Source of the DNA: Plumapathes pennacea
Lineage: Eukaryota; Cnidaria; Anthozoa; Antipatharia; Myriopathidae
DNA length: 64,000 nucleotides
Assembly: GCA_964036295.1 (NCBI GenBank)
Contig: OZ038470.1
Location: forward strand, 7,103,578 to 7,167,577
Direction of reading: 5' to 3'
A program made the position numbers and the translations under genes. Positions within the stretch are counted from its first letter, which is position 1. Each line of letters starts with the position of its first letter. This document shows, in pieces, positions 11,715 through 23,069 of this stretch. The notes below the pieces were generated by a model. That model was not told where the DNA came from, made no database searches, and worked only from the letters and a program-made list of their open reading frames with translations.

Positions 11715-12215
11715 ATTTCATTGCTTTTGGCTTTTTGATTTTTGTCTCGGTATTAGTTTAGGCTTTGCAGGTTTGTTTTTGCTGTAGTCGGGGGGTTATT
11801 GCTTGGTTTTAGCCGTTTGATTGTTCTCTTGGTATTAGTTTAGGCTCTGCAGGTTGGCTTTTGGTGTAGTTGGGAGGTTTACTGTTCGGTTTTGGCCGTT
11901 TGATTGTTGTCTCTGTATTACTTTAGGCTTTACAGGTTTGCTTTGGTGTAGTTTTGGGGTTTATTGTTTAGTTTTGGCCGTTTGATTGTTAGTCTCCATA
12001 TTAGTTTAAGCTTTGCAGGTTTGTTTTTCATTGGTTAAGTTGTGGGTTTTTTGTTTGGTTTTAGCCGTTTGATTGTTGTCTCGGTATTAGTTTAGGCTTT
12101 GCAGGTTTGTTTTTGGTGTAGTTGGGGAGTGTATTGTTTAGTTTTAGCCGTTTGATTGTTGTCTCGGTTTTAGTTAGGCTTTGCAGGTTTGTTTTTAGTT
12201 TAGTTGTAGATGCTT
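11715..12215. repeat. about 83-bp tandem repeat, six copies
   Basis: The unit carries TAGCCGTTTGATTGTTGTCT, GTATTAGTTTAGGCTTTGC and AGGTTTG. Copies recur about every 82-84 bp near 11748, 11832, 11916, 11997, 12080 and 12165. G/T-rich on this strand. The plus-strand reading frames here are not convincing genes. Confidence 0.85.
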
Positions 12216-12220
12216 TGTAG

Positions 12221-13280
12221 GTTGGTCTTGGTCTGGGGTTTCCTTCTGCTTTTGCGTTGTGTTATGCCGTTTGTTTTTAATAACTTACCTTATCTTTTAA
12301 TAACTTGTAATAACTTACCTGATTGTCTTTGCCTGGTTTGCAATCAGACATTGCCCAGAAGAAAGCTACCCTTCATGAAAGACTCGGCATGAGGTAAGCT
12401 CCATTGGGATTCATTATGGAGAGTTTTAATCTTTATGTTTTTAGAAATGAAGACAACGCACGCTTTTCTTTTATTACGCCATCCGGCAACGCGTCTTTCA
12501 CCTCGTGTATTACAAATGGCGTAAACTTGTGAAATCTATCGTGAAGTCAGCCCATGGGGGCTCACAGAACCAATCAACTAATAACTGTCCGAAATATATC
12601 AACCTCAATCCTGTGAAATGTAGGCGCAGACTCAAATACTTATTCAGAAAGGAGAGGCAAAACACAGTCAGTGGAAATCACACAATCACTGTGGAAATTT
12701 TTGCCGTTCGACGTTTTGCAGGATTGAAGTTTACAGGATCCAGGTTTTGGGAAGACGCGCCGCCAAGGGGTCAACAAACGGAACTGTTTTTGTTACGTTT
12801 TGAATGCAAGCTTGTCGCGTTAGGTCGGACGTGTTGGTATTCACGTTGTTCATAGTCGTGAGAAGGTATATAAAGGCCTGGATATTGAATACAGTACTTT
12901 AAAAATTTAGTAACCATGGGGTTAGGGAATTTCATCGAATATGTGCGAAGTCCGAACTAAACGAACTCCCGAATAAGCCTCCCTCTTCGCCCCCTCTAAA
13001 CATTTTTATAACAAATTAGGAGGCTAGAGTTACTAGCAGTGTCTCGTATAATGACAACTTTCTATTGCCTTGGGTATATTTTGGGTAAAGGGAAGTCACC
13101 CCCTCCTTAATATTTCATTCTCTTAATAGGTTCATGATACAGTTATTTCAGTATAGTTCGGTTTTCCTATAAAAGTGCGTTACGCCCCCGGGAGATCACT
13201 TGTGTTCGGTCGGTCGATGTGTGTCAGCCTACCCGAAACTAAGACAGCAACTACAAAAAAAAATAACAATTTCATAGACT
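12221..13280. other. no supported gene
   Basis: Contains one 116-codon open frame (12505-12855) with no recognisable domain, no signal peptide and no clear splice context. I do not call it. The right end carries the AATAAA (13281-13286, minus) of the next gene. Confidence 0.5.
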
Positions 13281-13369
13281 TTTATTTAAAGTCACAGTAC
13301 ACGTCTTTCACTGGTTAATGAACACACAAAATATTATACAACTGGGCTATTTACATTATGTCGAGTACA

Positions 13370-14693
13370 CTAACGACGTTTCGACGTCCGAGACGTTTTC
13401 GACGTTTTGATTCGATGCTTCCTTGATGTCGTCGAGTTTCTCTTTTTTCTGTTTGGTTTCAGGTCGTCAATGAGTTTCTTTCTATTAATGCAAATCAAAC
13501 ACAAGCTGTGGTTAGAAACCCGTGATGGATTATGGACTAAAACGATACACAGAGTAGTTCTTACCCATAAGCCCCAGCGGTGAGCGCGTAGACCAAGATG
13601 ACCGGCAGGACGTATAGTAAAACAACCAGCGTCTTCACAACGAGACTCCTGTCGAGGGCCTCAAAAGCCTTCCGAACTGTTAACCAGAAATCAGCAAAGA
13701 AATGCAATTAGCTTTCTTGCTGTAACGTTTTATGGAGTTATTTTCGGATGACTGACAGCCGCCAATAATCGTGAAATCCCTTTGGTTTTGCGTTTGCTTC
13801 TGTCTTGGATTAGTCTACACAAAATTTTTTATCATAACTTTCAACCAGTCAAGAACAAAACTTGACTGGTTGAAAGTTATGACTTGCTTCTTTCTCGTCT
13901 CCTGTAGCTGTTGTCGATATTTTTCTGTCTGACTGATCACTGACTGAACTCAAAAGTTTGCATGTGTTCTTGCATTGTTAGTAGTGAGCTTCTTCGCAAC
14001 ACATCTTCGTGAATATACTACAAACTGAACCGGTTTAATCTGGGGAGTGTATATTAGTTCACCTTCTTCACGACGGGCCATCTTTGCTTTCATTAGCCTT
14101 GTTTCTGGTGTCTCTGTTTCCTGTTGTTCTTGTTCATTCTCGGTGCAGTTATGCTTTTCTGCAGACTCTGATGAATTATCCGAACTGCTTAAAAAACTCT
14201 CTTTTTGCATCGCCTGCTCCTTAATGTCGTCAGTTTCTTCTTCAACCTCATGTGACAGAAACACCACAATTGGTCGCTGAGTGCGTAAAGACACCAAACT
14301 TTCAGGCGCGATCCCAACTTCTTCAGGAGTCGTTGTTGTGCTGGATTCGCCCGGGGACACGCCAGGAAAATCCTCCGTCGAGGGAGCAGTCTGCCGAGCT
14401 GGCGGCCTGAATGAGTCCCATTTAACGTAGCCAGTCATATTCATCATACAGTCTGGAGGAACAGGAAAAAAAAAGACAATATTTATCAATCGGAAGAGTA
14501 ATCAGGTAACATGGTAAACTATGCATTGACTTGTTATGAAAATGACCGTAAGCTAGTTGTGCTTTCGTAGTGTGTGAAGTGCGCAAACAAAAAAAAAAAT
14601 CAATGACCGAAGATAAAATAACTTACGTTCGTCCAGAACCACTGGATAATTGATCTGAAATGCCAAGGAGAGAATCATTAGAGATTTCCACAT
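13370..14693 (-). CDS. unrecognised type I membrane protein, four exons
   Basis: Exons 14627-14693, 14063-14452, 13565-13676 and 13370-13481 join in phase (1, 1, 2) through GTAAGT, GTGAAC and GTAAGA donors to give 226 residues. Exon 1 encodes a signal peptide (MWKSLMILSLAFQINYPVV). Exon 2 is a 130-residue Ser/Thr/Glu-rich, low-complexity ectodomain with two cysteines and N-glycosylation sequons (NMT, NSS, NCT). Exon 3 supplies one transmembrane helix (VVKTLVVLLYVLPVILVYAL). Exon 4 is a very basic Lys/Arg/Ser/Thr tail ending SKTSRTSKRR. AATAAA lies at 13281-13286. An in-frame ATG at 14801 would add 36 residues and hide the signal peptide, so 14693 is preferred. I do not recognise a family. The exon 2-3 join rests on the only strong phase-1 donor. 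Confidence 0.72.
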
Positions 14694-15922
14694 CTTGACG
14701 CTTTGTTTCAACGTTTTCTTTAGCTTTTTTTCCTTCACAGTTTGCTGGATGCAAGCGACGCGAAGAACAGCGAAAGAAGTATCAAATTGTACGGTTGCCA
14801 TTGTGACGAAGCAACAGTTCGAAAACGTCACCAACAGTAGCGCGCGCCGCTTTAGGGGGAAACTCTGGCGTGATATTTTTCAATCAGACAAGCTAATTTG
14901 GTCGTTTTACAGTTGTGCGTGTGGCCGACAAAGTTCGCGAGCGTGTGATATGATATCATACTGCGAGTAGACTATTTGGCCATGGTCACATTTACGCGTA
15001 TCGCTGCCTCTTTGTCTAACAACTCAGCTCTTTTCCATACTTGCTTTCAAACTCTTTACCATTCATTATCCTAGTGCGTGAGTGAATAATTTAGTATTAT
15101 AAGTATCATAAATTTTATAGCATTGTTGTCTCTTTCATTTATTTTGCCTAGTTGTACTTGTGTATGTTACTGTGTAGCTCTAGACTGCTTAACAGTCAAG
15201 TAAAGTATCGCTAATAATTACCATAACCAGGGTTATCCGTCTCGATTAGCCCACTTGGCTATCACAGGTAACCTGCACCTAGATACACTTTTTTCTTTTT
15301 TCCCTTTTCTCCTCCCTAAAATCATTTTAATTTCTTCTAAATTGGTGCAAATAAACACGTTATTGTTGCCGTTGTTGTAGTTTCCTAAAGTTGGCGGTAA
15401 AACAGTTCTTCTAGGGCGGCTTTCGGATGACTTTCGTGAAAAGTAAAGTAACGTTTTTGCTTTGCCAATCACAGAAGCTGCAAGAACTTCCAATCAATAA
15501 GAACAACAAGTACGGGAGCGCAAACCAAAAGCAAACGATTACTATCGAAATTTATCCGAAAACACACGATTACTATCGACAGTCATTCGAAAACATACGA
15601 TTACTGCCGACAGTCATCCGAAAACAGCTCTAATTTAAAGCCCAGTTTCCTTGAATACGTTTAAGTCAAGTTGCCATAATTTTCGCACATTACACAATAT
15701 AATAGAATCAAAGAGCGAAAAATCATAGCACACACTCATGCAAAATATTGAAAATACATTTTCGATGAAAGGACCACGCTTGTTGATTGCGTTTCCTTCA
15801 AGATTTCAATTTTACGTTATGTGCCTAAAGTTAATTTATATTGACAAAGTAACGAAATCAGCAAAACGTAATAGAATAAACGTAATGCTCAAAGTACTCA
15901 GCTTTGGCTTTAGAAATTTCAG
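14694..15922. other. intergenic; contains a 31-bp tandem repeat at 15534-15628
   Basis: No gene is supported. At 15534-15628 there are three copies of a 31-bp unit around CGATTACTATCGACAGTCAT and CCGAAAACA. Confidence 0.6.
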
Positions 15923-16653
15923 TCTCGCCAAATGCCGGCGTGTGTGAAAAAGCTTTCAATTTTTATCTCGATTCATACCGCTTGCCAAGACTGCAGTGGA
16001 CTGAGCAGATCTCTGACAACGCTAGAAGATGGGCTCAGCATCTCCATGACAACCAGGAGTACGGCCATGATGTGGAAACCATATATAGAGAATCGCTGTT
16101 CCGTAATGACCAATTAAACGTCACAGCAACATGTGCGAATGCTGCAAAAAACTGGTAGACTGATTTCTAGCGTTGTCCAAACCTTATGTTGACGTTTAAA
16201 TCATTTTGTTTTGGGGGCTGTGAAGTGTTATTACGCTGACTTCGTTATATGAAGAACAAATTGTCCTTGGGACTATGGATAGCATAAATCAATGTTTGAT
16301 TATCAGTTGTACACAGTACCTAACAAGCACCAACTAACACCAGCATTGATTTAGGGGGAGGGGTGGGACATTATAGTTACCTCTAATAGTTTAATTTGAG
16401 TACAAAATACACAGCCTTGGGATGGGAGCATCGTTCCAACTAATGTTGGCCGTTGTAGGTTTTTTCAGCTCTCGCAGTATGAATCTTTAGGATACTGTGA
16501 CAATCCCCCCTCTGTTGCCGATTTTGTGCAGCTGATGTGGAGAAGAACAAGGAAGTTCGGAGTTGGAATTGTGGACGACAATTTGGGGGCGCGGTATTCT
16601 CCTAAAGGAAACGTGGAAGGACAAGCGGAGAGTAACGTGCAATGCTACATTGA
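15923..16653 (+). CDS. CAP-superfamily (SCP/GLIPR-like) protein, two exons of a partial gene
   Basis: Exon A, 15923-16154, encodes the first half of a CAP domain: N-terminal helix with LPRLQWTEQISDNARRWAQH, then GHDVETIYRESLF and the Thr/Ala-rich helix ATCANAAKNW ending at CTG/GTAGAC. Exon B, 16469-16653, encodes YESLGYCDNPPSVADFVQLM, then WRRTRKFGVGI, which corresponds to the CAP motif around F-x-Q-x-V/M-W-x-x-T-x-x-x-G-x-G, and ends at GA/GTGAGT. CAP proteins are mostly secreted; their roles vary widely. Exon A ends in phase 2 while exon B starts in phase 0, so either a small exon between them is unseen or the gene is damaged. No first exon or signal peptide was found, and a minisatellite starts 240 bp downstream, so it may be a pseudogene. 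Confidence 0.6.
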
Positions 16654-16892
16654 GTGAGTAATAGTATTAAATAATTGCATACTATAAAATATCCACGTTT
16701 AATCCTTCTCCTTCTTCTCTCAGCTGACAAGATAAAAGCCCTGGCCAAACGAGATGAAAATTGTGCAAGTTTTCAAACTTGCGTTTCGTTTGGCAATCCA
16801 TTTGTACACACTTCTATCAAGTTTAAACATGTTCAAACTTTCATGCAAGTTGATGCAAGCTTTTTACCGTTTGGCCACCCAACGCGGAGCAT

Positions 16893-17770
16893 ATAGAACC
16901 TATAGAACCTATAGAACCTATAGAGCCTATAGAGCATATAGAGCATATAGAGCCTGTAGAACCTATAGAACCTATAGAGCCTATAGAGCCTATAAAGCCT
17001 ATAGAGCCTGTAGAGCCTATAGAACCTATAGAGCTTATAGAACCTATAGAGCCTATAGAGCCTATAGAACCTATAGAGCATATAGAGCCTGTAGAGTCTA
17101 TAGAACCTATAGAGCCTATAGAGCCTATAAAGCCTACAAATCCTATAGAGCCTATAGAACCTATAGAGCCTATAGAACCTATAGAACCTACAGAACCTAT
17201 TAGAGCCTATAGAGCATATAGAGCCTAAAGAGCCTATAGAACCTATAGAGCCTATAGAACCTATAGAATCTATAGAACCTATAGAACCTATAGAGCCTAT
17301 AGAGCATATAGAGCATATAGAGCCTGTAGAACCTATAGAACCTATAGAGCCTATAGAGCCTATAAAGCCTATAGAGCCTGTAGAGCCTATAGAACCTATA
17401 GAGCTTATAGAACCTATAGAGCCTATAGAGCCTATAGAACCTATAGAGCATATAGAGCCTGTAGAGTCTATAGAACCTATAGAGCCTATAGAGCCTATAA
17501 AGCCTACAAATCCTATAGAGCCTATAGAACCTATAGAGCCTATAGAACCTATAGAACCTACAGAACCTATTAGAGCCTATAGAGCATATAGAGCCTAAAG
17601 AGCCTATAGAACCTATAGAGCCTATAGAACCTATAGAATCTATAGATCCTATAGAGCCTATAGAGCCTATAGAGCCTATAGAACCTATAGAGCCTATAGA
17701 GCGTATAGAACCTATAGAACCTATAGAGTCTCCTATAGAACCTATAGAACCTATAGAACAATCCATGTAG
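16893..17770. repeat. 9-bp minisatellite with 370-bp higher-order period
   Basis: Almost unbroken 9-bp units of the AGAGCCTAT / AGAACCTAT type. Rare variants (CCTACAAATCC, CCTAAAGAGCC, a one-base phase slip at TATTAGAGCC) recur at exactly 370 bp (17131 and 17501; 17191 and 17561), so a 370-bp block has been duplicated. Because 9 is a multiple of 3, several frames stay open and give YRAYRT, SIGSIG or RFYRLY repeats; these are not proteins. Confidence 0.95.
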
Positions 17771-18780
17771 AACCTATTAGAAGGGCTGTACCATTTCTTG
17801 CAAATACATAGGTTGCAGGAATCCCCATGGACTTTGTCAGGAAATAACAACAAAGGATCAGAAGCCTAAAACTAGAAAACGCAAATATTATGAAATGGGA
17901 GGGATAAGACTGAAAAGCGACAATAATTGTGTAAAAGATATTTGAAGACATAGAAAAGAGGAGAGCAGCCTGATGATAACATGTAGCATGTTCTGTTGCA
18001 CAGCACATTGCCTTCAAAAACAACATGTAGTAAACCTATATCAAATGGACTTCCCACCAGCACAATTTATTTGTGGCTGAAAGCTGTAACTTTACTTGGT
18101 GATTTCTATGTTCACAGTTAAGGCTTCACTCCAAAAAGTAATCAATTTCTCCTTTAAGTCCCTCGCCAGAGATAAATCATAGTAAGGAGTGATTTGCTTT
18201 TGATGGCTTAGCTTCCTCAGATGAAAGCTAATAAAGCCATTAATTCTCAGCACTTCACAGTTTTCCTCGAGTGTTTGAGAAAATTTATATTTTGAACTTG
18301 GGAGTATAAGGGTACATACAGTGAAGTTAAAGAAATTCAGGCGACTGTTTTGATAAATACGCAAATATGAATAAATAATGGGCAGATTGACACGACAGCA
18401 TAGTTGGCTATTGGGCTCAAGTCGTTTGACTTGCTTTTTCGAAACGTGCGTATGCGTACCTTTACTGACGTCGTTTTTAAAAATGGGAAAGTCAAGACTC
18501 ACATGGGAAAAAACAAGTTGCTGCATACAGTGAGGAAATTGTCGTCATTGAAGCGAGATTGATTTAAAATTTGACTCAATTGGGTAGCTAGAGCAATTTT
18601 GCGCTCTGCTATTCTTGTTAAAAGTAAGTTGTGCGATGGCTTGGTCAGTTTGGATTGTCAGTGCATTTTCGCGTTGCTCACCGCTAAATTTCTTTACTCA
18701 AAAATTGCATTGAAGAGTTACGCATGCAGGCAAACTGATAGCTTTATGAGTAATAACAGTGAATACTATGTTGGCAGGTA
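17771..18780. other. no supported gene
   Basis: A 144-codon minus-strand open frame at 18092-18526 shows no recognisable domain and lies in A/T-rich sequence. The stretch from 18617 resembles 28318-28390 and appears to belong to a repeat family. Confidence 0.4.
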
Positions 18781-20640
18781 TACAGCACATCAAGCAGTTG
18801 AAAGTTTACTAAACTGAAAACTTATATGCTTCAAATGACCTCTGACACGAGAGGGCGCAACTAAACTAAACTGAGCGTTAGAGTAGATGCAGTGGCAAAG
18901 CTGTTTGTTTATTCGCAATACAGTTACCATACTTACACCGATTTTATCAAAAAGAATTGAGGACAAGTTTTGCGCCTACGGTGATTTTAAAGAATGGCTC
19001 TGTGCATGTGATGATCGTGAGTTCCTGGGAACGAGAGTTACCGCTGGCGTATTTGACTGCTCCACCGTAAATATTCGTAAACAGTCGGCCATGTTTTCAG
19101 CTGGTTTTTGAGGGTTTTTACTTGAAAACAGAGTCGATAAGCCTTTAATTCAGCCAGATTCCTCAAGGCTGAAGGATGTAAAACGCAGGTATGACGCCGT
19201 TTTGTGCTGTATTACATATTATTTCCTTGCGTGTGCCTAGTTCACGCACAGAAATGATTAGATTAATTCGAGATTGTGCGAAAGTTGTGATTTTTCTTTG
19301 TTTCTAATCAAAGAAGCATTTTGAATATGAGGATATAAGAATAATGCCCCAGTCTATCACTGTGATTGGTGAAACTAAGCTTACTTTCAATATCGGTTTA
19401 TCCCAGGCCCAAAAACTTTCATAAACTGAACTTGTTTACGATCCTCCAGACATGTTTTGTTCATATAGTGGTGTCCAGATGACCATCACTCTGGGAAACA
19501 CCCTGTCATCTCAAACTATCCCTCCGTGTTTTTAAGCAAATCTGAGTGTTGGTCAAGGGTCAAGGGTAAATATGTAGAGTCAGAGGGTTAAACAGAATGA
19601 ACAAAACTAAAGAAAATAAATACCGAGATAACTTAAAAGATAAAAAAGAAGCGAATTAAGAGAAATCATAAGATTTCAATCAAGTGGTTTGGGTTTTTAA
19701 GATAATACTAGTTAAAAATATTTTAACAGTTGGGGAACCCAAACGGTACATGAAATATTGCTTGATCAAAAATCACAATTTCAATAATTCGAATCTGAAT
19801 AAAACTTCATCACACTGATATTGTATGTATGTGTGTAATTTCTTGCTTCCTGTGTGGTGTTATAGGGTAAGTACCTGAGGAAATATCACTGGCAGGCTGC
19901 ACTGAAATTGCATGTTGTAGTTGCCTGTAGTTGTTTCTTCTTTGTTGTTGTTGTTAGCAAGCAAGGTTAAAATTATAAAGGTACAAAGTTTGAAGATGGG
20001 TTTGTGGATGACAGCTTCATTATACTATACTAAATTGCAGATTGTTGTTTTGATAACCATAGTGAGTAGATGTGCATTGCACCTAAAGTTACCACATATC
20101 CAAATATAGAAACAATGTTGATATAATATATAAAAATCAAGGAAACAAGGAGAGTTAAGTGTAAGATGGAGCTAGCATAGCCTGTTACCAAAACAGGAAT
20201 GTTCTTTGTCCTGTCAGTGACATATTCAGTAACATATCAATAATCATTCCTACTTATTTTTAAATGAATGAATAATGAGTTAATTAACAGATTTATACTT
20301 GTTGACTATCAACCCTTGGCCAGACCAGGATTTTGTTCTTTTTGTTCCTTGCTATTTTTATCTAGCCCCCATGGAAACACCCAGTCCCTTCAAAACAGCA
20401 CTCTGGGAAACACCTTGTCTTTTCAAACCATATATCTGGACAACACCATGTCCAAATTTTAAATTGTCCCTCTCAGAAACACCCTGTTCTTTCAAAGCAC
20501 AAAACCTAAAATACCACTCCTTTCGAACCACCCCTTCCAGGAAACACTCGGTCTAACCTTTCAAATAGCTTGTTTGGGGAATACCCTCTTTTTTTCAAAC
20601 CACCGTATGATTACAGACCGAATCGGACTCCACTCAGTCC
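18780..20640. repeat. dispersed segmental repeat, copy A
   Basis: About 1.8 kb nearly matched at 37080-40140. Shared landmarks are CCTCTGACACGAGAGG, AGATGCAGTGGCAAAGCTGT, the GGTCAAGGGTCAAGGGTAAA stretch, and at the right end short degenerate repeats built on GGGAAACACCCTGTC plus TTTCAAACC. In the second copy the match is interrupted by a MITE and a LINE relic. Confidence 0.85.
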
Positions 20641-20775
20641 TCTATGGTCGATAGAGAGGTTAGACAAAATAGTCAGGTGTGAAACGGGAACAAAAATGAA
20701 GTTGTTTGGTAATTGAAATGGTCGGTAAGATAGCCTGAACTAAAGAAAATGTAGTGATGTTCAAAGACTCGTACC

Positions 20776-21118
20776 CCCGGGGGGGGGGGGGGGGTACTCC
20801 CTATGATCGGGTATACGGGGAGGCTCCGCCCGAAAGGGGTGTACTTTTACGATCGAGGTATAAAAAAGGGTATAGGAAAATGACGTTTTTTAGGTATTTT
20901 AAAGGGTCAATAAAAGGGGTGGAGTGAGCCGCCTTGTTAAAAGAGGGAAGCACCCCGCCGTGGAATCGTCTGCCGGACGTATCAAAGGTATAAAAAAAGG
21001 GGTGCATTTGTACTGGAGGTATATAAAAGGGTCCCGATTTTGCCCCCAGGATGGTATTTTAAAGGGTAAGGGGTTGACAGTCCGGGCGGAGCCTCCCCGT
21101 ACAAAAGTCCTTTGAGTA
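20776..21118. mobile_element. G-run-terminated inverted-repeat element, copy 2 (inverted)
   Basis: Starts with a G run and GTACTCCCTATGATCGGGTA, carries GGCTCCGCCCG near the left and GGCGGAGCC near the right end, and reads as the reverse complement of 10559-11023 with an internal deletion. Confidence 0.75.
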
Positions 21119-21828
21119 GATAGTAGTATACTAGAAATACGATAATCGCAGATACCCCCTCGCTCTGCCATTGATGGAACTTTTACTTTGGTACTCCCAA
21201 CAAGAGTAGCCTTTGTTTTACCGAAACGTTGACTCAATCTTTTCAGCCTAATAAGTACTAACATTGAACACTATGTTCGCAGGTATTCGATTTCTTTCTG
21301 CTCTCTACTGAACGCCGTCTTTGACAGCTAATTTGAACCAGCTTACAGGAACCCGGACGCAATTTACTGATTACAATACTGTACGCTTAATACGGGTTTG
21401 ACTGTGCAACAGCAGTAGATCGCTATAAACATATCTTGTTAACCGAGTGCGCGTGTAAGTTGGGACCGAGCATTTTCCTCGCCTTGCAGAGCAAGAGCGT
21501 TCCACAGTTTGCAGTATGGACCAAACCCAAACGAGGTTTAATAAAATATTTATTATGTGGCATATTTTGCTGAGGAAAGAACTTGCCGGCTACGTACCGT
21601 AAGTTATGGACCGATGAATTGACCAATAACAGCGCGCGTACTGATGAATTGACCAATACCAGCGCGCGTACTGTCATGTAATACAGTGCCGTATGATAGA
21701 CTACAGCACAAGTGTTTTTAGCCCACGGTACTTTGCAACTGTGTAAGGCTGACTTGACTGTAATAATGTCCCTTAGGTATAATGGCGACAGAGCTCCTGG
21801 GTCGGTTGCGGGCCGCGTCGTGGCTTTG
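21119..21828. other. intergenic repeats
   Basis: 21285-21385 (TTTCTTTCTGCTCTCTACTG onward) is repeated at 43030-43125. At 21612-21675 a 32-bp unit, GATGAATTGACCAATA plus CAGCGCGCGTACT, is present twice. No gene seen. Confidence 0.6.
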
Positions 21829-22345
21829 GTGGTCATTGCTTACGGCCAATATATCCAGGTCCTTAAAGTGCACATAAGCCCAAAAATGATATCTTTACAA
21901 TCGATTCTACATAAAGTAAATAGTTGACTATTAGATTATTTCTGTGTTTCAACATTGCACCTATAAGTTATAGAGGTTTATATTTCGAATATGGTAATGA
22001 CGTGACGTCAAAGGAGTAATTCAATGTTATTTCTTTCTCTTCGTGATTGGAAGTGTTTCCAGATTCATACAAAGTATTTGGTAAAGTCATTTACACAGAA
22101 TTCAAATATAAAATGGACGTTGATAAAATGTCAATTATCTCTGCCAACAAGATTTTGTATAATAAATTGTTCCTTCTTTGAGGTCACGTCATTACCATAC
22201 TCAAAATATAAACCTTTATAACTCAAAGGCGCAGCGTTAAAACGCAGACTTATTCTAATAGTCAACATATTTCCGTCATGTAGATTTGATTGTAAAGATA
22301 TCATTTTTGGGCTTGTGTGCACTTTAACGAAAATGACCATTCAGA
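21829..22345. mobile_element. long inverted-repeat (foldback) element
   Basis: Two arms of about 170-180 bp (21835-22015 and 22170-22343) are reverse complements. Examples are AAAGTGCACATAAGCCCAAA on the left against TTTGGGCTTGTGTGCACTTT on the right, and GGTAATGACGTGACGTCAAA against GGTCACGTCATTACC. The loop is about 155 bp and no protein is coded. Confidence 0.85.
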
Positions 22346-22848
22346 AAGATCACATGGTTTACGGCACCAAGGTTACTACTAGTATGGTGAATAAACTTAA
22401 ACTCGGTGCAGTGACGTTTCGAATGTCTGCCGGTAAGTCCTTTGTTGGACAGCTCCACTAACTAAGGACTAACGCAGTCGAAAAAACGTCAGTTCGAACA
22501 TATTTAACGGCGTTCAGCTTTCCCACGTCAACTTTTACTTGATTTTTTTTATCACGCGTTTTATCTCTGTGCCGATGCACGCCAGTCTATAAACTAGTCC
22601 TCACTAGTTCTTGTATTCCAAGGCTATCCGCAGTCTGCAATTCCAAGGTTGTCCGTATTTTGGGATTGGGTACTGGTTAGTATATATATTTTCCAGAATA
22701 GCCTATCGACGGAACAGAACTAGTATAGAGTGTGGATGAGTATTAGTCAAAATAGTACTGGCATCAATGCACTTATTTAATGGGCATCTCCTGTTTTACT
22801 TGATTAATTTTGTGTGTCTTACCTGTTTTTACCTCCTATTTTATCTTT

Positions 22849-23027
22849 TTAACCTTTTCACTCCTGAGCTCAAAATACAAACTCTCCCAACTCTTCAAGA
22901 AGAAAATGTATGAGTGATATATTGAGAATTGACCAATCAACTTTCGTCTGAATAAATTATCAAGTATCACACTCTCCATGCTATACCATATATCTCTGGT
23001 GAGAGACTGAAGGAGTGAAAGGGTTAA
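22849..23027. mobile_element. piggyBac-type MITE, copy 2
   Basis: TTAACCTTTTCACTCCTGAG at the left and GGAGTGAAAGGGTTAA at the right. Shorter than the other copies (179 bp), with an internal deletion before the right end. Confidence 0.8.
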
Positions 23028-23069
23028 TTATTTTTCATTTTTTACCTGCTCCTGCTTTCTTTCTGTTAG

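Noticed and set aside
16754-17853. Long frames reading YRAYRT, RFYRLY or SIGSIG repeats on both strands
   Set aside because: They are a 9-bp minisatellite read in frames that stay open because 9 is a multiple of 3.
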